A DNA stretch of 50,131 nucleotides. Origin: an uncultured Porphyromonadaceae bacterium (lineage in GTDB: Bacteria > Bacteroidota > Bacteroidia > Bacteroidales > Muribaculaceae). How positions within the stretch are numbered: the stretch's first letter is position 1; each line of letters opens with the position of its first letter. A program made the translations under genes and the position numbers. The stretch lies in NCBI GenBank assembly GCA_900548705.1, contig URLF01000006.1:1-50131 (forward strand). The letters are read 5' to 3'. Shown here one piece after another: positions 43,893 through 50,131 of this stretch. Below the pieces are notes generated by a model. The model had not been told where the DNA came from, ran no database searches, and worked only from the letters and a program-made list of their open reading frames with translations.

Positions 43893-45240
43893 CAACACCC
43901 TCTGCCAGGAGTATTCTGACTTCGCGCCTGATTCTCCCGAGATGGCCCTGCTCCGGGAGCTGTCGGATGTCACATTTCCCGAACTGTCTCGCCACCACGG
44001 GGTAACAGTGTTTCCCCAAGGCTCATTGGCCGACACAAAGGAGGATGGAGAGTTGTTACACCTAAACACCGACGGCACTTTCTCCACAACAAACCTGATG
44101 GGATTTATCGGGAAAGGGGAAACCACACTATCCATAACATCACGTTTCGCTGAAAAAGGTAACGACTTTTTCCTTCATTATATGTTGGGAAAGGTAATGT
44201 CATTGCGCCTCTTCGATCTTGACCATCCGTGTGATTATGACCCCTCTCTGAACTTTCTGATTTATCTCTTCCCATATTTTCTGAGGAAAGCGGTCGCCCA
44301 AGGTCTTTTCAAGACTTATGTCAACGTCAGCCACAACGGCCCAGACATCAAAGGGCCTCTCGATCTGAAACGTCACCTGAGACAGAATATCCCTTTCAGG
44401 GGAAACATCGCATATTCCTCCCGCCAGCGGATGACCGACAACTGCATGACGCAATTGATACGTCACACTATCGAGGCCATCCGGACTATCCCTTACGGCC
44501 GCCCCATACTTTCCAATGAGCCGGAAACCGAAAAAGCTGTGCGGCTCATAATCTCAGCCACCCCCTCCTATTCCCGCGAAGACCGGGAGAAAACCATAAA
44601 GCAAAACCTCAAACCGGCCCGTCACCCCTATTTCACCGCATATTCCCCGTTGCAGAAATTATGCCTTATGATTCTGCATAACAAGAAGATGCACTATGGT
44701 AATGGCAAGACTGACACCCACGGCATTCTCTTTGACGGCGCATGGCTATGGGAAGAATATCTGGCCAAAGTGATGGCAAGCAACCTGGAATTCGCCTCAT
44801 ATGATTTGCGACATCCCTGCAACCGCAGACATTCCGGAGCCATATACCTTTCTGACAAATTCATGAATCATAACAACGGGAACTTCTCCACCCATGGATG
44901 CTTCCCCCGTTACCCCGACTTCCACACCTCCACCACCGTATTGGACGCGAAATACAAGCCCCTTGACAACAAGTCAAAAGATATTCGTGACGACTGCCAT
45001 CAACTAATCACATATATGTATGTGATGGCCCGCAAACGGGGGATATTGCTGTTCCCGCATAAAAATGAGAACTTGACTCACCATCACGAATACCTCCTGA
45101 ATGGACACGGCGGCTCAATGCACCTCATCGGTATGTCGATACCCCAAGGATGCTCCACATTCAAGCAATTCGCGGCCGAGATGGAGAAATCAGAGAAAGC
45201 CTTAATCTCGACATTGCTAAGCCTGGAGCGCAGTGAATAG
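43852..45240 (+). CDS. mcrC: McrC-type endonuclease subunit
   Basis: The nuclease partner of McrB, 462 residues. The PD-(D/E)xK site is visible as YPDFHTSTTVLDAKYKPL, with D356, D365 and K367 the likely catalytic residues. HQLITYMYVMA follows as in other McrC nucleases. FDGAWLWEEYLAK at about residue 294 matches the family block before the nuclease core. The N-terminal half is the usual McrC region that docks on the McrB ring. The 41-base overlap with mcrB fixes the two as one unit. It ends 21 bases from the convergent ribD stop. Confidence 0.88.
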   Translation: MNTTTRRPTIQTTDNTLCQEYSDFAPDSPEMALLRELSDVTFPELSRHHGVTVFPQGSLADTKEDGELLHLNTDGTFSTTNLMGFIGKGETTLSITSRFAEKGNDFFLHYMLGKVMSLRLFDLDHPCDYDPSLNFLIYLFPYFLRKAVAQGLFKTYVNVSHNGPDIKGPLDLKRHLRQNIPFRGNIAYSSRQRMTDNCMTQLIRHTIEAIRTIPYGRPILSNEPETEKAVRLIISATPSYSREDREKTIKQNLKPARHPYFTAYSPLQKLCLMILHNKKMHYGNGKTDTHGILFDGAWLWEEYLAKVMASNLEFASYDLRHPCNRRHSGAIYLSDKFMNHNNGNFSTHGCFPRYPDFHTSTTVLDAKYKPLDNKSKDIRDDCHQLITYMYVMARKRGILLFPHKNENLTHHHEYLLNGHGGSMHLIGMSIPQGCSTFKQFAAEMEKSEKALISTLLSLERSE

Positions 45241-45261
45241 CCCCACAAGCAACGCGGACTT

Positions 45262-46266
45262 TCAAACAATGGAACCGTTGCGGCGGAAATAGAGGAAACG
45301 GTTGTCGCCGGACTGCTCCTCTTTCTCCAGTATGCCGCAAGCGAACGGGAGGGAGGGCGCGGGATGGCCGCCACGTTCACCGAGCACCACGGGGGAAATC
45401 TCCACCCGGAGTGAATCCCACATTCCGGACTCCAAGAGGTGGGAAAGATAACGCGGGCCGGCCTCCACGAGGACAGAAGTAATACCGTATTCGGAATAAA
45501 GGGTCTCGAACGGGTCATTTCCTGTCAGAACTACGGCTGATTTCAATAGGTTTGCATCCGGACACACCCTTCCCGAACGGTCAAGGATGAAGGGGCGGGG
45601 CTGATGTCCCGCCCAGTCGCGCAACGTCAGTCTCGGGTTATCGGCATTGACTGTGGCGGCGGTGGTCAGTATGGCTTCATTCTCGCTGCGGAGTTTCATT
45701 GTCGCCATTCTTGTCTGAGGTGTGGAAAAGGGATATGCCGGTTGATCCGGGCTTCGCTTGACATCCATATATCCGTCAGCCGATTGCGCCCACTTCAGGG
45801 TGATATATGGCCGACGGAGGGTCTGTGCTGTGAAAAACACCTTATTCAGAGAGATGGACTCCTCGGCCAGGACTCCGGTAACAACCTCCCCGCCAGCCTC
45901 GCGAATCATCGCGATTCCCCGTCCGTTCACCTTTGGATTGGGGTCTCCGGCACCTACCACGACGCGGGGAATGCCGGTGTCAACGATGAGTTTGGCGCAT
46001 GGCGGGGTCTTACCGTAATGCGAGCATGGTTCCAACGTGACATATATGGTGGATTCTGTAAGCAGATGTCTGTCAGCATCCCTGACCGAAGCGACGGCAT
46101 TGACCTCGGCGTGGCCTTCGCCACAACGACGATGCCACCCCTCCCCTATCACCCTGCCGTCGGGGGCGACAATCACCGCCCCGACCATAGGATTGGGGGC
46201 TGTGAATCCCCGTCCGTTCGCCGCCAGCTGCAACGCACGGCGCATATATGTCTCGTTGATTTCCAT
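45262..46266 (-). CDS. ribD: Riboflavin biosynthesis protein RibD
   Basis: A bifunctional deaminase/reductase that converts the pyrimidine intermediate in riboflavin synthesis. The N-terminal zinc deaminase domain has GHAEV (H52, E54) and PCSHYGKTPPC (C81, C90). The C-terminal reductase domain starts near YITLKWAQSADGYM and ends VEISPVVLGERGG with a short tail. The frame is open to 46299, but the ATG at 46266 (MEINETYMRRAL) aligns with the family. It follows the GHL10 gene by 16 bases on the same strand, so it is probably co-transcribed with genes unrelated to flavin. No other rib gene is in the window. Confidence 0.94.
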   Translation of the reverse strand: MEINETYMRRALQLAANGRGFTAPNPMVGAVIVAPDGRVIGEGWHRRCGEGHAEVNAVASVRDADRHLLTESTIYVTLEPCSHYGKTPPCAKLIVDTGIPRVVVGAGDPNPKVNGRGIAMIREAGGEVVTGVLAEESISLNKVFFTAQTLRRPYITLKWAQSADGYMDVKRSPDQPAYPFSTPQTRMATMKLRSENEAILTTAATVNADNPRLTLRDWAGHQPRPFILDRSGRVCPDANLLKSAVVLTGNDPFETLYSEYGITSVLVEAGPRYLSHLLESGMWDSLRVEISPVVLGERGGHPAPSLPFACGILEKEEQSGDNRFLYFRRNGSIV

Positions 46267-46282
46267 GATTATCCGTTTATTG

Positions 46283-47869
46283 TCACAATGCGGGAGCATT
46301 CAATGTCACCGCCTCCCCCTCGTTGCCGTAACGGTCATAGGGGGCGACAGCATACCAGTATCCTTTCAATACCCTGGCAGGAAGCTCGAAAGTATTGCCA
46401 TATGTGACACCGATTATATATTTGCCGTCGAAATTCGGGCCGTCACCGGCCAGCGCGTCGATTGGCCCGACATCCATCGGAATAGCATAGCAGACATACC
46501 GCCCGCTCCCCCTGTCAAACCAGCTCAGAGACTTGTCCTTGCGGCTCAGATTTTTCACTTTCTCCATAGCCGGTGCCTTTTTCCAGGTCATAGGAGGCAT
46601 CAGGGCCTGAGTGGCATATTCGTTCATCGCCAGCTCGCGGTCAAGTCCGCGGGCCTTCTTCCCGGTGAGATGGGCGGCGGAATAGAACACCTGGCCAGAC
46701 GGAATCCCCGCCTTGCGCGATGCAAGCCTGGTCACCCCCACCTCCTTGCGCTGCTCTTTCCAGGCAGCTTCACCGGCAGGCAGGCTCGGGACATTCTGGC
46801 TCACGAACAGATGACGTCCGAAATGCCGCGCCACATCCGCCCACCATTCTACCAACGGCTGGAAAGGGTTTGTAGCATGCTCCATCGGCCAGTAAACCTG
46901 CGGGGAGACATAATCCACAGTGCCGTCAGCGAGCCAGCGCAACGGATCGCAATATATGTCGTCATACATCCAGTCGCGACCTACCGACGGCGGTTCGAGC
47001 CCATGCTCGGCGCATGCCTTTCCATTCCCTCCGGCCACACCAGCGGGAGCCACCCCGAATCTCACCCAAGGCTTTTCCTCCTGAATCATACTGTAGACCT
47101 CCGAGATGGCCGTGGCCACATTCTGACGGCGGCGGTCACTCTCCTCAACCGGATCCATACCCTCCGGTACAGGAAATTTCTCGGGATAGAAATAATCGTC
47201 GAACACAAGTCCGTCGACATCATAATTGCGCACAATCTCCCGGCAGACCTCAACGATATGCTTTCTCGCATCGGGATTCCCGGGGTCAAGGATAGACACT
47301 CCCTTGACGGTGGTCTTCTTCTGAGCCGGACGGCTTTTACCCTTCTTCCCCTTGACACGAGACTTCGCGGCAGGGACAGTGACAGTTTTGAGTTGTGACA
47401 GTACCCATTCCTTCTCGATGGCCCGGCGGTCGGCCGGAGTCGAGGGGAGGTTCGCCGAGGATGAGAACCTGAAAGGATTAACCCACGCGTGAAGCTCAAG
47501 TCCACGGGCATGGCACTCCCTGACGGCAAATTCCAGCGGGTCCCACCCCTTGGCGGGAGCTGTGCCACGCCCTCCGGTCAGATACGCGCTCCACGGCTCA
47601 AGCGATGACTTGTAGAGCGCGCCAGCCATAGGCCTGACCTGAAGCAGCACCGAGTTGAATCCCGAGGAGGCCGCCATGTCGAGCAACGCCGTCAATTCCT
47701 TTTTCTGCGCCTCGGCGGCCGCAGGCGTGGAGCCGGAAACCGATGGCCAGTCTATGCCATACACCGTGGCCACCCACAGTCCCCTCATCTCATATTTGGG
47801 GGCGGCGAATCCACGCGAGATACAGGAGAGGAGGAGAACAATCCCTAAAATCAGACCGGTCTTTCTCAT
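46283..47869 (-). CDS. GHL10-type glycoside hydrolase-like exported protein
   Basis: A 528-residue exported protein of the GHL10 (DUF187, YngK-like) family, a TIM-barrel glycoside hydrolase group that includes peptidoglycan- or exopolysaccharide-acting enzymes. Signatures: EMRGLWVATVYGIDWPS at the N-terminus, FNSVLLQVRPMAGALYKSS, LELHAWVNPFR, VDGLVFDDYFYPEKF (acidic catalytic region) and VDYVSPQVYWPMEH. The signal peptide is about 1-23, with a LLSC that could serve as a lipobox. A small basic insert (KSRVKGKKGKSRPAQKK) lies near residue 169. Its start overlaps the stop of the macroglobulin-type gene by four bases (ATGA), so the two are coupled. Confidence 0.85.
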   Translation of the reverse strand: MRKTGLILGIVLLLSCISRGFAAPKYEMRGLWVATVYGIDWPSVSGSTPAAAEAQKKELTALLDMAASSGFNSVLLQVRPMAGALYKSSLEPWSAYLTGGRGTAPAKGWDPLEFAVRECHARGLELHAWVNPFRFSSSANLPSTPADRRAIEKEWVLSQLKTVTVPAAKSRVKGKKGKSRPAQKKTTVKGVSILDPGNPDARKHIVEVCREIVRNYDVDGLVFDDYFYPEKFPVPEGMDPVEESDRRRQNVATAISEVYSMIQEEKPWVRFGVAPAGVAGGNGKACAEHGLEPPSVGRDWMYDDIYCDPLRWLADGTVDYVSPQVYWPMEHATNPFQPLVEWWADVARHFGRHLFVSQNVPSLPAGEAAWKEQRKEVGVTRLASRKAGIPSGQVFYSAAHLTGKKARGLDRELAMNEYATQALMPPMTWKKAPAMEKVKNLSRKDKSLSWFDRGSGRYVCYAIPMDVGPIDALAGDGPNFDGKYIIGVTYGNTFELPARVLKGYWYAVAPYDRYGNEGEAVTLNAPAL

Positions 47870-50131
47870 CTCTCGCCGCTGATTTTAAGTGTCGCCCCTG
47901 CCGAGTGAGCCGAAACGATGGGATTATACTGACTCTGAACCTGGGCCACACCGCTGGCGAAGCTTCCGGCCTGAGAGGCGAACAGCTCGTAGGCCAACCG
48001 GTAGGTGCCTCGGGGGAGGAAATCAATGAATATGTTTGTCTGCGAGTCGCGGTTTTCACGGTAGAAACAAAGCCCCTCCGAGAAAATCGGCGCGGGAAGC
48101 TGCTCGACAGGTTCCAGTCCGGCGGCACGCAAATCCTCAATCACGACATACGAGAGGTCATCCTCTACCCGGAGGGTAAGCTCGACCCTCACGCGGTCGC
48201 CGACCTTGAAAGCGGTAGCCGGAATCCATTCGTCACCCCGGGCAATCATCAGCGACTTCTCAACCGAGATTTCCTGACATCCGACAGCCTTGATGGAATC
48301 CATCGGAAGACGGCGCATCATCACCACACCACCGACCGACGGATAATCCGCCTGACGGTCGATTGTCATGGTGGCAGGCACCGGGAGCATCGAGGTAATC
48401 TGCTCGGTGAAAGCCCCGGTGGCATACTCCGCAGACTGCGGCTGCAGCAGAGTGTCACCGATATGTATGGCGGTTCCACGCGTGTTGATTTTCAGCGGTT
48501 TGCCGCTTGAGAGAATCGAGGCGACAGCCTGGGTGGTCATCACCGCATTTCCCCAGTCATTGTTTGTCTTGTTGAGAATCAGCCACTGGCGGATTTTCTC
48601 CACATCATCGCATCCCGGCTCGACAGCATTGAAAGCATCAAGCAGAAGCGAGGTGATGCCAACCCGGTCGAAGCTCCAGAGGGTCACATATCGGTCAAGC
48701 TGCTGCCACCACATACCCTTCTCGGGAGTAGATGTGGCGTATTCTCGCAATGACTGCAGCACCTGACGCGCCGTGGCGTTGTAACCGTGATTATTGAGAA
48801 TCAGGGCATACACACCCTTCATCGGCACACCGGCATCCTTCCATCCGGCGACAGCCTTCTGCACCTCCGACTCTATCACGCGGGAGGCGGCTGTCGAGGG
48901 TTTGACCTGCGGGAACTTGTCGCGGATTGCAACATACAGCCAGTAATCCCCCTTGGGGTATTTCTTGAAGTCAGCGGCAGTCTCCCGGTCAAGATATGCC
49001 AGCGACTCCTTAATCATTTTTGACAGACGCTGGTCAGCGGGGAGCCATCCCATACGGTTGAGATCACCCAGCTCGTCGAGAATCACCTCCGTCGCCCAGC
49101 GTGACACTGCGGGATATCGGTCTGACCAGCTCCAGCCGCCGTCAGCCCTCATCTGGGCAAGACGGTCGATAGCGTCGGAAATCACCTTGCGGGTCTGTCG
49201 TTTGTCAAACAGCAGGGAGAGCCGCTGCATCCTTTCGGTGTCGCTCAACGCCTCTGACACCCAGGGGGTGGCATTGAGAAGCATCGTTTTGAGTTCCTGG
49301 TTCTTCTCCAGGTTGGAAACCAGGGCAGAATCGCCAGTCTCAGCCCATCGGCGGAGCACACGCGCCAGTTCAGGATTGTCGTGGAGTATGCCATCAGCTA
49401 CCGCAGCCGAGAACAGTGCGGCGCCCGCTTCCACAGATGAGTTGATTTTCCCTTCGCGCAATCCAGGAAGAGCAGACACCACCTGCCAGGAGGGATTCTC
49501 GGTGAAGTTGAGATACGCACGATCATCGCCCGACATGGCAGGAAGATTGATTGAGAAAGAAGCGTCGTCCGGAGCGATATAGAACATCTCCGACTCCACC
49601 ACATCCTGTTCGGAGGGGAGGACAGGAAGCAACGTCTGTTCGCCGTCGGCATAATCCCCCGAGACGGCGCGGACGCGGTAAATCAGTCCGGTCTCACCTG
49701 TCGGGGCGACAACCTCCACCGAAGCGACAGCCGATGCCTTACCGTCAAGTTCGACAGCCTTCTCCTCGCGGAGAAGCACCTTCCCGGACGATGCGGAGAC
49801 AACCTCGGAGACGACATTGATTCGCCGCAACGAATCGGTATTGTTCATCACCGAAGAGGCCAGCACCACCGAGTCGGCCGTGCGGAGGAAACGGGGAGCG
49901 TTCTGCGACACCATGACCGGCTTGGAGGATACAATCTCAGCCGAAGTCGATGCGGTAAGCAGCTCCTTGTTATAGGCCATGGCCCTGAGAATCCATGTGG
50001 TATTGGCATCCGGCACAGTGTAGCTGATTTCCAGTGAGCCGTCTTCGGCAGTGGTCAGCATAGGGCGGAAGAACGCCAGAGGTATTTCCGAAGGACGGTA
50101 AGATTCATCATTCGCGCCTGCGGCTTCACCC
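47866..50131 (-). CDS. Alpha-2-macroglobulin family protein, 3' part (cut by window edge)
   Basis: The frame is open to the last base of the window, so the gene begins outside it. The visible 755 or so residues are the C-terminal part: EIPLAFFRPMLTTAEDGSLE and YTVPDANTTWILRAMAYN are the typical macroglobulin transition. MG domains, a helical alpha/alpha-toroid thioester-domain fold (QMRADGGWSWSDRYPAVSRW, KGVYALILNNHGYNA) and a C-terminal receptor-like domain ending in ISGER follow. The region where CGEQ would lie reads NSSVEAGAALFSAAVADG, so the reactive thioester is absent. Bacterial relatives act as periplasmic protease traps or structural envelope proteins. The start at 50061 is not real. 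Confidence 0.88.
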   Translation of the reverse strand, partial: GEAAGANDESYRPSEIPLAFFRPMLTTAEDGSLEISYTVPDANTTWILRAMAYNKELLTASTSAEIVSSKPVMVSQNAPRFLRTADSVVLASSVMNNTDSLRRINVVSEVVSASSGKVLLREEKAVELDGKASAVASVEVVAPTGETGLIYRVRAVSGDYADGEQTLLPVLPSEQDVVESEMFYIAPDDASFSINLPAMSGDDRAYLNFTENPSWQVVSALPGLREGKINSSVEAGAALFSAAVADGILHDNPELARVLRRWAETGDSALVSNLEKNQELKTMLLNATPWVSEALSDTERMQRLSLLFDKRQTRKVISDAIDRLAQMRADGGWSWSDRYPAVSRWATEVILDELGDLNRMGWLPADQRLSKMIKESLAYLDRETAADFKKYPKGDYWLYVAIRDKFPQVKPSTAASRVIESEVQKAVAGWKDAGVPMKGVYALILNNHGYNATARQVLQSLREYATSTPEKGMWWQQLDRYVTLWSFDRVGITSLLLDAFNAVEPGCDDVEKIRQWLILNKTNNDWGNAVMTTQAVASILSSGKPLKINTRGTAIHIGDTLLQPQSAEYATGAFTEQITSMLPVPATMTIDRQADYPSVGGVVMMRRLPMDSIKAVGCQEISVEKSLMIARGDEWIPATAFKVGDRVRVELTLRVEDDLSYVVIEDLRAAGLEPVEQLPAPIFSEGLCFYRENRDSQTNIFIDFLPRGTYRLAYELFASQAGSFASGVAQVQSQYNPIVSAHSAGATLKISGER

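Noticed and set aside
46037..47398. 453-codon open frame antisense to ribD and the GHL10 gene
   Set aside because: It spans the border of two clear genes on the other strand with no recognisable motif.
1..50131. tRNA, rRNA, CRISPR arrays, prophage or transposase genes
   Set aside because: I looked for these by eye on both strands and found none; a profile search could still reveal a small RNA.

Overview
The window looks like a chromosomal segment of a gut-type Bacteroidales bacterium, most likely a Muribaculaceae-like member of Bacteroidota. Four things support this. Promoters have the Bacteroidota form, TTTG or TTG about 20 bases before TAnnTTTG. Complex I has a fused NuoCD and no NuoEFG in its cluster. 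The ATP synthase genes run atpD-C-B-E-F-H-A-G. There are also BACON-type lipoproteins and surface proteins with GIYxVxVN C-terminal tails. Core genes look GC-rich, while accessory genes (the broken protease, abiE, mcrBC) look more AT-rich. I did not compute composition, and species cannot be named from sequence reading alone.

Layout: 1-5.1 kb (+) has sppA and lpxK (4-base overlap), a purine nucleoside phosphorylase and thiL. 5.1-9.3 kb holds a structured hairpin, a broken C10-family protease and two paralogous lipoproteins. 9.3-12.9 kb has an aminotransferase and dnaK, each bounded by hairpin terminators, with a sigma-54-like site before dnaK. 13.0-14.7 kb is an AbiEi/AbiEii toxin-antitoxin pair, probably leaderless, plus a 59-residue ORF. 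14.9-17.9 kb is a three-gene operon of unknown exported proteins. 18.1-23.9 kb (-) has a 1532-residue surface protein and a membrane acyltransferase.

24.1-41.9 kb (-) is the centrepiece: eighteen co-directional genes in the order nuoA-B-CD-H, atpD-C-B-E-F-H-A-G, nuoI-J-K-L-M-N. The whole F1Fo ATP synthase set sits inside the complex I gene set between nuoH and nuoI, with no large gap and no broken gene at either junction. One strong promoter is visible upstream of nuoA. Complex I (proton pumping driven by an unidentified low-potential donor) and ATP synthase (proton-driven) are thus probably made from one transcript.

42.3-45.2 kb (+) is an McrBC-type defence pair with its own promoter, divergent from nuoA. 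45.3-50.1 kb (-) is a tight run of an alpha-2-macroglobulin-family protein (cut by the window edge), a GHL10-type glycoside hydrolase and ribD. Large intergenic hairpins, two of them sharing an ACATCGC/GCGATGT core, lie at gene ends.
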